Of a DNA stretch of 10,132 nt, positions 1-8,131 are shown piece by piece (position 1 is the first letter of the stretch; each line of letters opens with the position of its first letter). The notes beneath the pieces were generated by a model. That model worked only from the letters and a program-made list of their open reading frames with translations. It did not search any database and was not told where the DNA came from. Source of the DNA: Bacteroides sp. GTDB lineage: Bacteria; Bacteroidota; Bacteroidia; Bacteroidales; Bacteroidaceae. Where the stretch lies: positions 1-10,132 of the forward strand of contig JAJPZL010000489.1 in the NCBI GenBank assembly GCA_021204375.1, read 5' to 3'. The position numbers were made by a program, and so were the translations under genes.

Positions 1-90
1 TATATTCATCCTTCTTGGTGATAAATGGATACCGGGCCTGTTTTTTATAACGCAGGTAAAAATTCTATTTTATAATAAAAAATAAGAACT

Positions 91-903
91 ATGGTAAATT
101 TATTCAACATTGAATGAAAAGTTGTGGTCATTACCGGGGGATGTGGTATCCTGGGTAGAGGTATTTCAGAGTATCTGGTAGGCGAGGGAGCCAAAGTTGT
201 GATCCTGGACCGGAACGAAGAGGTGGGTAAAGCCTTAGAGGGTGAACTTATAGACAAAGGAGGCGAGGCTCTTTTCTTAGTAACCGATGTACTTAACAAA
301 GAGGTACTGGAACAGAATAAAAAGGATATCCTGGCTAAATATGGCCGGATCGATGTGTTACTGAACGCCGCAGGGGGAAATATGCCGGGTGCTACGATCG
401 GCCCTGACAGTACTATCCTGGACCTGCAGGTAGATGACTTCAAAAAGGTGGTTGACCTGAATCTCTTCGGGACCATTTATCCTACGATGGTATTTGTGGA
501 TGTAATGGCTGCCCAGAAACAGGGATGTATTGTAAACTTCAGTTCCGAATCTTCTCTGCGTCCGCTTACCCGCGTGGTAGGGTATGGAGCAGCCAAAGCA
601 GCTATTTCTAACTTCACCAAGTATATGGCCGGTGAGCTGGCTATTAAGTTCGGCGAGGGCCTGCGTGTCAATGCGATCGTGCCGGGCTTCTTCCTGACCG
701 ACCAGAACCGCAGTCTGCTGACCAATCCGGATGGTTCGCATACGCCCCGTGCCAAGCAGATCATTGCGCATACTCCTTTCAGACGTTTCGGTGAGCCGGA
801 AGAGTTGTATGGTACGATCCACTACCTGATCAGTGATGCTTCTACGTTTGTAACCGGAACGCTGGCTGTTGTAGACGGTGGTTTTGATGTCTTCTCTATT
901 TAA
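91..903 (+). pseudogene. uxuB: SDR-family D-mannonate oxidoreductase (fructuronate reductase), interrupted by an early TGA
   Basis: Short-chain dehydrogenase/reductase expected to interconvert D-fructuronate and D-mannonate with NAD(P)H, one step before UxuA; the role is inferred from its uxuA neighbour. From the ATG at 91 the frame reads MVNLFNIE, then TGA at 115-117, then KVVVITGG and the rest of a complete SDR. In full-length numbering (270 codons) the cofactor motif TGGCGILG lies at 15-22, NAAG at 92-95, the catalytic Ser near 151 and YxxxK at Tyr165/Lys169. SDRs usually have Gly where the stop falls (EGKVV), so GGA to TGA is likely. A GTG at 124 (259 aa) could restart translation and would lose only the N-terminus and two residues of the first beta strand, so some activity is possible. 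This SDR is unrelated to the long-chain UxuB of E. coli. uxuA follows after 25 bases. The family call is firm; substrate and symbol rest on context. Confidence 0.8.
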
Positions 904-928
904 TTATTAATTATAAAAAACAGTATAT

Positions 929-2101
929 ATGTATTTGTGCGAACAGACATGGCGTTGGTATGGCCCGAACGATCCTGTTTCCCTGTGGAATATTAAACAG
1001 GCGGGTGCTACCGGTATTGTAACGGCTCTTCATCATATTCCTAACGGAGAAGAGTGGACAGTGGAAGAGATCCGGAAGAGGATTGATATGATCGAAGAGG
1101 TTGGGTTGAGATGGTCGGTGGTGGAAAGCGTACCGGTGCATGAGTATATCAAAACCCAGACCGGCGATTTTCAGCGGTATATTGAGAATTATAAAAAGAG
1201 TATCCGTAACCTGGGTGCCTGTGGGGTAAATGTGGTTACCTATAACTTTATGCCGGTTCTTGACTGGACCCGTACGGACCTAGCTTACGAATTGCCGGAT
1301 GGTTCAAGGGCTCTCCGTTTTGAGCGTGCTGCCTTTATGGCGTGGGATCTTTATATCCTGCAGCGTCCGGCTGCTAAAGAGGAGTATAGCGCGGAAGATC
1401 AGGCGAAAGCGAAAGCCCGTTTTGAGGCAATGACGCAGGATGAAAAGGATCTGTTGACACGTAATATGATCGTAGGGCTTCCGGGAGCGAAAGAGAGTTT
1501 TACCCTGGATCAGTTCCGTGCCGAACTGGATCGTTATAAAGATATTGATGCGGAGAAACTTCGCTCTAACCTGATCTATTTCCTGAAGCAGATCACTCCG
1601 GTAGCTGATGAGGCGGGTGTGGTGCTGGCTATCCATCCGGATGATCCTCCTTACTCTATTCTGGGATTGCCCCGCATTATGAGCACGGAAGAGGATTTTA
1701 ATAAGCTTATCGCAGCGGTTCCTAACCTGTCAAATGGTCTTTGCCTCTGTACCGGTTCGTTCGGGGTGGCTTCTAAAAACGACCTGGCCGGTATGATGGA
1801 TCGCCTGGGCGACCGGGTGAACTTTGTGCACCTGCGTAGTACGCAGCGTGATGAGGAGGGTAACTTCTACGAAGCGAACCATCTGGAAGGGGATGTGGAT
1901 ATGTACCATGTGATGAAGAATCTGTTGTTGTTGCAGCAGCGCAGGCAGGTATCGATCCCGATGCGTCCGGACCATGGTCATCAGATGATCGATGATCTGA
2001 AGAAGAAGACCAATCCGGGTTATTCTTGTTTGGGGCGTATGCGTGGATTGGCTGAGCTCCGGGGTTTGGAGTTGGGGATAGCTAAATCACTTTTTGATTG
2101 A
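929..2101 (+). CDS. uxuA: Mannonate dehydratase
   Basis: Catalyses dehydration of D-mannonate to 2-dehydro-3-deoxy-D-gluconate in cytoplasmic glucuronate catabolism. The 390-residue product is close to the E. coli enzyme in length (about 394 residues) and resembles it from end to end: [15 protein letters not shown] at 5-19, [10 protein letters not shown] at 31-40, [14 protein letters not shown] at 105-118 and KKKTNPGYS at 358-366. The metal and active-site signatures of this TIM-barrel family are present: HPDDPP at 236-241, Cys274 in CTGS, His301 in HLRST and Asp348-His349 in MRPDHGHQM. The ATG at 929 places the conserved EQTWRW block at residue 5, as in homologues, and there is no strong Shine-Dalgarno, which is normal in Bacteroidota. 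It is probably cotranscribed with the upstream SDR, and a hairpin terminator follows. No lesion is seen, so it is intact although its partner is interrupted. Confidence 0.97.
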   Translation: MYLCEQTWRWYGPNDPVSLWNIKQAGATGIVTALHHIPNGEEWTVEEIRKRIDMIEEVGLRWSVVESVPVHEYIKTQTGDFQRYIENYKKSIRNLGACGVNVVTYNFMPVLDWTRTDLAYELPDGSRALRFERAAFMAWDLYILQRPAAKEEYSAEDQAKAKARFEAMTQDEKDLLTRNMIVGLPGAKESFTLDQFRAELDRYKDIDAEKLRSNLIYFLKQITPVADEAGVVLAIHPDDPPYSILGLPRIMSTEEDFNKLIAAVPNLSNGLCLCTGSFGVASKNDLAGMMDRLGDRVNFVHLRSTQRDEEGNFYEANHLEGDVDMYHVMKNLLLLQQRRQVSIPMRPDHGHQMIDDLKKKTNPGYSCLGRMRGLAELRGLELGIAKSLFD

Positions 2102-2125
2102 TTTTTTGTATAAATGATGATAATG

Positions 2126-2162
2126 ACCAGCAGTTCTGCTTTTGTAGAGCCGCTGGTTTTTT
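2126..2162 (+). terminator. Rho-independent terminator after uxuA
   Basis: ACCAGC at 2126-2131 pairs with GCTGGT at 2152-2157, with a few further possible inner pairs. A run of six T (2157-2162) begins in the last stem base. It starts 25 bases after the uxuA stop, which fits the end of the uxuB-uxuA transcript. The six-base core stem is modest. Confidence 0.6.
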
Positions 2163-2401
2163 ATGGGGTATGTTTTTGCTGGTTTTATAGCCTTCTCACG
2201 ATACATGAGCGGCTATGAAGCCGTAGGATAAAGAGCCACCGGTTGGGAAACCGGCGACAACAAGTGGCAGCCATAGTCGTGCAACAGCCACTATGAAACT
2301 GGCGGCAACAGGTTATTTCTTTAAGGATATGTTATCCGGTATCCTTGTATTTTTGAGGGGAAAGAAGCATATTGGGGAGTGCAATTCCCCATGGAAATGC
2401 A

Positions 2402-2424
2402 CACCGGGAGAACATCTCCCGGTG
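2402..2424. repeat. Perfect 10-bp hairpin
   Basis: CACCGGGAGA at 2402-2411 and TCTCCCGGTG at 2415-2424 are exact reverse complements separated by ACA. No T-run follows on either strand, so it is not a classic intrinsic terminator by itself. It is the strongest small stem of the spacer array. Confidence 0.75.
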
Positions 2425-2437
2425 AACAAAAGAATAG

Positions 2438-2481
2438 AATACAATCTGTCGGGAACCATCTCCGGGCAGATTGTATTTTAG
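2438..2481. terminator. Long-stem hairpin, possible bidirectional terminator
   Basis: AATACAATCTG at 2438-2448 pairs exactly with CAGATTGTATT at 2467-2477, and one G-T plus one G-C pair can extend the stem inward. On the plus strand it ends in TATTTTA; on the minus strand the outer sequence is TTCTATTCTTTTG. It sits just beyond the 3' end of the minus-strand VOC gene (2501) and downstream of uxuA, where a terminator serving both converging transcripts would be expected. The poly-T tracts are imperfect. Confidence 0.5.
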
Positions 2482-2500
2482 CGTGTAGTTGTCAAAAATA

Positions 2501-2897
2501 TCACTTCAGGTTACCCAGGTAAATGATCTCTCATAAATGCCCGTCGATATCTTCGAATCCCCATTTGTACCATTTGCCGTGATCCTGGGCGGGGATCTGG
2601 GTACGGGCACCGGCCAGTACGGCTTGGTCTACTAATTTTTTTACCTCTTTAATGCTCTCTACGGCAAGGGTAATGACGGTTTCGGTGGTATGAAAAGCAT
2701 CGGCAACCGGTTTTTGGGTAAGGGTCCGGAAGTAGAGTTCGCAATTGAGCAGGATGGTGCACTTGTCATTTAGGATCATAACGGACATGCGTTCGTCACT
2801 GAATTCGGGTATAAAGGTAAAACCCAGTTTTTTTGAAAAACTCGGTGGAGAGGGCCAGGTCTTTAGTGGGCAGGTGAATAAGTAGCTGATTTACCAT
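2501..2897 (-). pseudogene. VOC/glyoxalase-bleomycin-resistance family protein, disrupted by a frameshift and a nonsense codon
   Basis: Small vicinal-oxygen-chelate fold protein of about 131 residues if repaired; its substrate is unknown. From the ATG at 2897-2895 it reads MVNQLLIHLPTKDLALSTEF. The frame then breaks in a run of seven A on the coding strand (plus-strand T7 at 2828-2834). With six A it would continue FFKKLGFTFIPEFSDERMSV and on through the ILNDKCTILLN and WGFEDIDGHL segments. A second lesion, TGA at 2533-2531, replaces the Trp expected in the family's DGHLWE ending. In-frame sequence EIIYLGNLK and a stop follow at 2503-2501. The nonsense codon removes the terminal strand that carries the last metal-ligand Glu in many VOC proteins. 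It lies 70 bases downstream of the DUF58 gene with a hairpin between them, so it is probably a separate unit. The family call rests on the overall pattern and the C-terminal motif. Confidence 0.75.
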
Positions 2898-2938
2898 AGT
2901 TACTGTTTTTTCTATCAATTTTGTTTTTGTTAAACGGG

Positions 2939-2961
2939 AAAAGGGGGCGGGATGTTCGCCC
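2939..2961 (-). terminator. Possible terminator of the MoxR-DUF58 operon
   Basis: On the minus strand GGGCG (2961-2957) pairs with CGCCC (2949-2945) across a 7-base loop, followed by CC and TTTT (2942-2939). It begins six bases after the DUF58 stop codon. The stem is short and the T tract is only four long, so termination may be partial. Confidence 0.45.
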
Positions 2962-2967
2962 GTAGGG

Positions 2968-4281
2968 TTAGATTAGTCGTTTTGATTTTAATTCCAGGTA
3001 TTTGTTAATAAGGTCTACCGAGAGCTCTTCGGTGGTAGTGAGCAGAGAATAGATACCGTACCTTCTCAGAGTGGCGGTTATCAGTTTCTTTTCGTGGATG
3101 AATTTTTCGGCGGTCACTGTTTTGAAATAGTCTTCTGTGCTCTGGGGAGTTTGCAGGCTGTACTCTTTGAGTTCTTTGTTCTCGAAGAAGATAACAAGCA
3201 CTAAGTGTTGCCGGGAGAGGAGGCGCAGGTAAGCGAGTTGACGTTGCATACCTACCATACTGTCGAAATTACAGTAGAGGATCAGCAGGCTTCGTTTACT
3301 GATTTTTTTAGAGAGATGGGTATAAAGAGCAGAGTAGTCACTCTCTCCGAAAGAGGTGGTCTGGTTATAAAGGCTTTCAAGCAGGTTCTCCATCTGGCCG
3401 CTTTGTTTGGAGGCGGGCAGGAGGGTGCCGAATTTTTCTTCGAAAGTAACTAATCCGGCATGGTCTCCTTTACGGATGGCTACATGGGAGATCACTAAAG
3501 AGGCATTGATGGCGTAGTCTAACAGGGTCATGCCTCCGGATGCCTGTTGCATAGTACGTCCTTTATCGATTACACTGTGGATGTGTTGGGAACGTTCGTC
3601 CTGGTAGAGGTTCACCTGTAGTTTATGGGTGCGGGCACTGGCTTTCCAGTTGATGGTGCGGTAGTCGTCGCCTTTTACATACTCTTTGATCTACTCGAAT
3701 TCGGTGTGGTGACCGATCTTGCGGATCTGTTTGATACCGAGTTCGGTAAGATTGTTACTCATAACCATCAGTTCGTATTTGCGCAACATGAGGAAGGAGG
3801 GATATACTTTGACTACTTTTTCTTCGCCCAGGGTATGCCGGCGCATGACCAGACCAAGTGAGGTGGAGGCAAATACACGGATCTTACCGAAAGGGCATTC
3901 ACCCCGCCGGGTGGGGCGCAGGGAGTAGCGGATGGTTTTTTGCCGGCCGGCTTCTACTTTTAACTGGAAGTTGATATCCCTGCACTGGAAGATAACCGGT
4001 ATCTCGTCGATCACCTGGAGGTGAGTAGTGAAGGGATAGTTGTTTTGCAGGATGATCTTTACGGGATTCTCGTCTCCGTTGGAGAAGCGGTCTGCACAGT
4101 TGCGGTAGGCGGTGATTGGTTTTTTAAGGGTGTAGAGCCGCAGGATCTCATAGAAGGTTGCTCCGGCAAAGAGATACAAGGCTATCTGCCCGATCAGGAA
4201 GAGGGGCGGGTAGATATATCCCAGCCCGATGGTTAGGATGATAGCGATGGCAACGATATAGAATCTCCGGCTTAGATACAT
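2968..4281 (-). pseudogene. DUF58 membrane-anchored protein, interrupted by an in-frame TAG
   Basis: DUF58 proteins are partners of MoxR ATPases and often carry a vWA-like C-terminal half; the molecular role is unproven. The conceptual length is 437 codons. Two membrane segments lie near residues 7-25 and 27-46, a beta-rich extracytoplasmic-type region follows, and the family signature VKGDDYRTINWKASAR lies near 202-217, followed by LYQDERSQHIHSVIDKGRTM, the usual start of the vWA-like part. TAG at 3693-3691 (codon 197) falls just before the signature, between EFE and IKEYVKGDD. Both sides are in the same frame, so a single substitution explains it, most simply CAG (Gln) to TAG. Translation would give only the membrane and beta region. 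A later in-frame GTG at 3615 could start an incomplete C-terminal piece. The gene starts 6 bases after the MoxR stop. Confidence 0.88.
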
Positions 4282-4287
4282 AGCTTT

Positions 4288-5265
4288 TTATTGGGGTACT
4301 TCCACTTTTTCGATTAAACGGCGGATCACTTTTTCGGTTGTATAGCCTTCCATTTCGACTTCGGCCGTCAGGATCAGGCGGTGCCGGAATACCGGAACGG
4401 TGAGGAACTGGATATCGCCGGGTGTTACGAAGTCGCGTCCCTGAAGGATAGCATAGGCTTTGGAGGCTTGTAGCAGGGCTACCGAGGCACGGGGAGAGGC
4501 TCCGAGGTAGATGGCTTTGCTGTTGCGGGAGTGGTAGACTAAGGAGGCGATATAACGGATCAGGGTGGGTTCTATAAAGACCCGGCGCATTTCCCGGCGC
4601 ATGGCAAACAGTTCTTCTTTGGTGAGGATAGGCTCTGTCTGTTTCACTTTAACGGAGAGGTTCTCCTGGTTGTGGCGTTCCAGGATCCAGGCTTCTTCGG
4701 CCAGGTTGGGGTACTCCATTTCGATCTTGAAGAGGAAACGGTCTAACTGGACCTCGGGAAGGCGGTAGGTGCCTTCGTGCTCCACCGGGTTCTGGGTGGC
4801 TATGATGGTATAGATCTCTCCCATAGGGTAGGTGGTACCGTCAATGGTGACCTGCCGCTCTTCCATGACTTCGAAAAGGGCAGACTGGGTTTTGGCGGGA
4901 GCGCGGTTAATTTCATCTACCAGGATTATATCGGCAAATACGGGACCCCGGTGGAAATCGAAGGTGCCGTTTTGCATATTAAAGACAGTGGTGCCCAGTA
5001 CATCCGAGGGCATGAGGTCGGGCGTGAATTGTACCCGGGAGAATTGTGCATCGATCAGTTTACTGACTAATTTGGCCAGCAGGGTCTTGGCTGTACCGGG
5101 TACTCCCTCTATCAGGAGGTGTCCGTCGGCCAGGATCGCGGTGAGGATCAGCTCTACGGCTTTTTCCTGTCCTACAATGATGTTGCCTATCTGTTTTTTC
5201 AGCTCTTCGGTTTTCCGGAAGAAAAATGGCGGCGGGGTTACGTTGGTTCCGGTTGTCTCTTCCAT
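4288..5265 (-). CDS. MoxR-family AAA+ ATPase
   Basis: AAA+ ATPase of the MoxR family, thought to act as a cytoplasmic chaperone or activator for vWA and DUF58 partners encoded beside it. The 325-residue product is full length for the family (about 320-335). Walker A GVPGTAKT lies at 54-61, Walker B IILVDE at 113-118 followed by INRAPAKTQSALFEVMEERQ, sensor 1 ATQNP at 156-160, EGTYRLPEVQLDRFLFK at 164-180, and the sensor-2 region GASPRAS at 255-261. The start follows AAAGAGAT, a plausible ribosome site, 11 bases after the DUF4350 stop, and DUF58 begins 6 bases downstream. All ATPase motifs are intact, so the enzyme should be made although its neighbours on both sides are broken. Confidence 0.96.
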   Translation of the reverse strand: MEETTGTNVTPPPFFFRKTEELKKQIGNIIVGQEKAVELILTAILADGHLLIEGVPGTAKTLLAKLVSKLIDAQFSRVQFTPDLMPSDVLGTTVFNMQNGTFDFHRGPVFADIILVDEINRAPAKTQSALFEVMEERQVTIDGTTYPMGEIYTIIATQNPVEHEGTYRLPEVQLDRFLFKIEMEYPNLAEEAWILERHNQENLSVKVKQTEPILTKEELFAMRREMRRVFIEPTLIRYIASLVYHSRNSKAIYLGASPRASVALLQASKAYAILQGRDFVTPGDIQFLTVPVFRHRLILTAEVEMEGYTTEKVIRRLIEKVEVPQ

Positions 5266-5276
5266 ATCTCTTTGTT

Positions 5277-6528
5277 TTATAAAGTTTTTTCTATGATTCT
5301 GTTCATGCGCCGAATCAGCTCTTTCATCCGTTCTTCGGTGATAGTCGCTTTCCGGCTTCGTATCTCCTCTATCTCCCGGAGGAGGGTATATATTTCAGGC
5401 TCTTCGAGCCCAGTCTTTCCGGCAATGCGGTGACTGAGTTCGTGGGTTACCTGTTGTGTCTCTATATCGATATAGAGATTCTCTTTCAATGCGGCAGCCA
5501 GATAGATGCTTTTCCGGATGACCAGCCAGGTGTAGTCTTTCCGTAGGTAATAAAGAGTACCGATCAGTTCTGTGAACTCTACTGTTTTATTGGAGGGGAG
5601 AGGTAATGACCGGAATGATACGCTGTTTTCTGCGGGCAGTAAAGATCATAAATAACAGTAAGGTAGCCAGGGCGAGGTAATAACTGTATCTCAACGGAGG
5701 CTGGCTGAGTATATAGCGCAGGGGAGAGAGTTGTTCTGCACTCCGGGAACTTCGTTCCAGCCGGATAAGCGGGAACTCTTTGAGCGGTTCGAGCAGGGTG
5801 AAGATATAGGCTGTATTCTTTCCGTCCAGCATCCCATAGTTGGTAAAGAGTAACGGGTTACAGACTAAGTAGAGTTCTCCTTTGCCTATGTGGTAGTGTT
5901 GTGCAATGGGCTGGTTCAAGGGATTGGTCACCAGGGTATCGGTCGGGAAGGGGAAGAGACTTTTCTCTTTGGGGATCGTCTCTTCCTGCGGGGATATTCT
6001 TTTTTGCCGGGGCCGGAGGGTGGCTCCTGTAAAGGCTTCGTAAAAGTAGAAGTCTCTTCCTGAGAGGGAAAGTGTATCCTTTTTCATTCCCTCTGTAACC
6101 CGGCAGGGGAGGTCATGAAGATAGAGGTAGGGCATACTGACTTCTGTTCTCAGGGTATCTTCCAGTTGGAAAGGAAGGTTGTTGGAGACCAGCATGACTT
6201 TATTTCCTGCCGAGACGGCTTCCAGCATATACTCTATATCCGGTTAGGACATATCGTTATTCAGCGATTGGGAGATAAGCAGTAGTGAGGTATTGAGTAC
6301 GGTATCTTCTTCCAGGGTGTATTCATAGATTCCCCGGGAAAGGACTTTGTATCCTTTCGGGTAGGAGGTAGAGAGTATATCGTCAAATATATACATCCCG
6401 AAGGGTTGCCTGTTGTATTGGTTGAAAGTGGGGTTCCAGGAGAATTGTTTGACCGCAGTGTGCTGCATCAGGAATCCTGCTACCAGGATGAAGAGTAGGA
6501 AAAGGGTTATTTTAATAGAGTTACTCAC
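5277..6528 (-). pseudogene. DUF4350 membrane protein, broken by an in-frame TAA and a frameshift
   Basis: DUF4350 proteins occur in MoxR/DUF58/DUF4129 clusters; their function is unknown. The reconstructed product is about 416 residues: an N-terminal membrane anchor (about 7-23), a soluble extracytoplasmic region, a second membrane helix near 281-297 (LALATLLLFMIFT) followed by RRKQRIIPV, and a cytoplasmic helical tail. TAA at 6246-6244 (codon 95) interrupts SLNNDMS/PDIEYMLEAVSAGNKVM with both sides in one frame. Near 5586-5598 the frame shifts: one frame ends TSPLQ and stops at 5587, while the next continues NKTVEFTELIGTLYYLRKDY to a stop at 5277. That tail matches the expected continuation after the second helix, so it is not a separate gene. 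The start overlaps the DUF4129 gene by 8 bases. The short 3' frame should not be taken as an independent gene. Confidence 0.8.
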
Positions 6529-7216
6529 CGGACCCTCCTTTCTGTATCGTGTGGTAAAGTTCCCGGCTCTTTTGGTAGAGTTCTGCCGTGGCCATGCTTC
6601 TGCCGTACCGGATCTGCTGGAAAAGATGGGTCAGGCGGCGGAATTCCTCTTTTCCCTGTGTCAGTTTGTTCTCATACAGGTAATCGGCGGAAGTTTTATA
6701 AAGCTCCCACCGGATGATCTCTTGCCAGTCGAGTTCTTTCAGGCATTGGAGGTAGGTGAGCCGGATGGCTTCCCGATAGTTCTCTTTTTTAAGGACCCGG
6801 GCAATTTCCTGATCTAAGTTACGTTCATGGATGGTGTCTTCTTCTACTTCGTAAACGAGGGGATCTTTCCGGCTTCGCAGAAAAAGGGCCGGATGTTTTT
6901 TCCAGATAAACCAGCCCAGCACAAGCAAAAGGACAATGAACAGGATCAGGAACTGGGTTTCCAGAAAGGAGAGATCTCTGTTAAATACTTTACGGAGTCC
7001 CCGGTTCAGCCATTTTCCAAAAGGGTTGTTGTTACGGCGGGGTGCATTTTGCAACTGTGAATTGTAATCGTATTGTTTGTCGGCCTGGTATTTTTCGATC
7101 TTTTTTTAATCGTACACGGGAGCCGGAACAGGGATCGTAACCTCTTCTTCTGCTTGTAGTCTACAGGGGATCAGGCAGAAAAACAGGAGAAGGAGGGAGG
7201 GTACGATCCGCATCAT
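6521..7216 (-). pseudogene. DUF4129 single-pass membrane protein, interrupted by an in-frame TAA
   Basis: The reconstructed 231-codon product has a cleavable-looking signal peptide (MMRIVPSLLLLFFCLIPCRLQA), a short linker, then YQADKQYDYNSQL, a membrane helix near 92-107 (LILFIVLLLVLGWFIW), and a cytoplasmic helical DUF4129 domain with the family-like pattern YREAIRLTYLQCL and a closing QQIRYGRS. TAA at 7108-7106 (codon 37) lies between PVYD and KKIEKYQ; both sides share one frame, and GAA or CAA to TAA would explain it. The reading would stop right after signal-peptide export. The start ATG at 7216 (another at 7213) lies 6 bases after the upstream stop, and the 3' end overlaps DUF4350 by 8 bases, so the genes are translationally linked. 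DUF4129 domains are often found with transglutaminase or MoxR modules; the function is unknown. Confidence 0.82.
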
Positions 7217-7222
7217 CGGGAG

Positions 7223-8131
7223 TTACAGGTTTTCAAAATTATCTACCACATGGGTGGTTGTAAGGGCTTCTGCCTGATCGCAGACACTGCTGTGGTAATA
7301 GGCAATCCCTGTCATGGTGAACAGGGCAAAGAAAATGGAACCGAACTGAAGCAGTACTACTGAGATATATTGCAGAATGGATAAACCGGTAATACCGGTA
7401 AGGGAAGAGGAGTCTGCTATACCCAGTATGTAGCGGGTCACCATGACTATAATGGCCGGTATAGAGAATACTCCCTGGCAGACGGCAGTCAGGAGACCGA
7501 TCAGCAGGACGGTTCCCAGAAGTTTACCTATGTTCTTTATACCTAACCGGATGGAGGTGATAAAAGAGTCTGTTATTCCGGCGTTCTCCAGGATCCGCAA
7601 CGGATATACCTGTACGGTGAAAATAAGCAGGAACAGACAAAGTATCAGGAAAAAGGCGATCAGGATACCGGCTGCCGGACTTACAGCATAGGCCACAGCT
7701 ACCAGTATGGCACCCAGAAATGTGAAGAGAGCAATGAGAAGCAGAAAGAGCAAGGTGGTCGTGAATGCCTTCAGGCTGTTGCGGCCGATGTCATTAAGCA
7801 TATCTGTAAGTGTGATCCCTTCCGGGGTATCCCGTTTGTTATAGTGTAACAGGATGGTATAGATCACCCCTGTCATTACGCAGTAAGAGACCAGGTTTAA
7901 TCCTACTCCTACAAAGTAATTGGCATCGTATTCGTAGGATAAGGGATCGAACAGGGCCATGAGGGTATTGTTTGCGAAAATGGCCTGCAGAATATTGATC
8001 GGAAGTAAAATGCAGGCACCTACTTTTAATAAGAGAAGAAAGTTCTGTTTGAAGAACTCAATACTGGCAGAGAGGATATCGCTGACTCCTCTCTTTCTGT
8101 AGAACTCAATTTTTTGTGGTTGCTTGTTCAT
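7223..8131 (-). CDS. Six-helix integral membrane protein of unknown function
   Basis: A 302-residue hydrophobic protein that I do not recognise by name. The N-terminus is cytoplasmic-looking (MNKQPQKIEFYRKRGVSDIL) and is followed by about six membrane segments: LLLLKVGACILLPINIL, then one around YCVMTGVIYTILL, two closely spaced in the central Leu/Phe-rich stretch, LGTVLLIGLLTAVCQGVF, and a last one near SVVLLQFGSIFFALF. The N-terminal pattern (amphipathic helix DILSASIEFFKQNF before the first membrane helix) recalls multi-helix domains of the glycerophosphodiester-phosphodiesterase membrane type, a weak similarity. I prefer the ATG at 8131 to an in-frame start at 8200 because it leaves only a 26-base overlap with the SpoIIM gene and gives a charged N-terminus. 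DUF4129 begins 6 bases after its stop. No lesion is visible. Confidence 0.85.
   Translation of the reverse strand: MNKQPQKIEFYRKRGVSDILSASIEFFKQNFLLLLKVGACILLPINILQAIFANNTLMALFDPLSYEYDANYFVGVGLNLVSYCVMTGVIYTILLHYNKRDTPEGITLTDMLNDIGRNSLKAFTTTLLFLLLIALFTFLGAILVAVAYAVSPAAGILIAFFLILCLFLLIFTVQVYPLRILENAGITDSFITSIRLGIKNIGKLLGTVLLIGLLTAVCQGVFSIPAIIVMVTRYILGIADSSSLTGITGLSILQYISVVLLQFGSIFFALFTMTGIAYYHSSVCDQAEALTTTHVVDNFENL

Larger units (their letters stand above)
2163..2500. other. Gene-free convergent spacer with a tandem hairpin array
   Basis: No credible gene is seen between uxuA (+) and the VOC gene (-). The stretch holds a succession of inverted repeats: CGGCT/AGCCG (2210-2223), CCGGTT/AACCGG (2239-2254), AGTGGC/GCCACT (2263-2292) with the alternative CATAGT/ACTATG (2272-2295), AAGGATA/TATCCTT (2323-2346), TGGGGA/TCCCCA (2373-2391), a perfect 10-bp stem with a 3-base loop (2402-2424), and an 11-bp stem (2438-2477). 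They may be a structured RNA, stacked bidirectional terminators or remnants of palindromic intergenic repeats. The sequence alone does not tell which. Confidence 0.55.

Noticed and set aside
2..85. The 3' end of an upstream plus-strand gene, open from the left edge to TAA at 83-85
   Set aside because: About 27 codons (ending VKILFYNKK) are too few and too ordinary to assign, and the overlapping frame is also open for part of the stretch. I also see no promoter in 1-90 that I would defend.
2293..2481. A 62-codon plus-strand open frame in the spacer after uxuA
   Set aside because: It runs across four strong hairpins, its translation resembles no family I know, and it has no visible ribosome site. 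It is better explained as chance within the hairpin array.
2163..2500. CRISPR array or insertion sequence in the hairpin-rich spacer
   Set aside because: The hairpins differ from one another in sequence, there are no regular direct repeats or spacers, no transposase, and no terminal inverted repeats enclosing the region.
3205..5433. Several plus-strand open frames opposite DUF58 and MoxR
   Set aside because: They are antisense shadows of recognisable minus-strand genes, with no family resemblance of their own.
5277..5489. A separate 70-residue gene in front of MoxR
   Set aside because: Its frame is open well upstream and continues the DUF4350 tail (NKTVEFTELIGTLYY). It is the 3' end of DUF4350 after a frameshift, and its apparent TTG start lies mid-helix.
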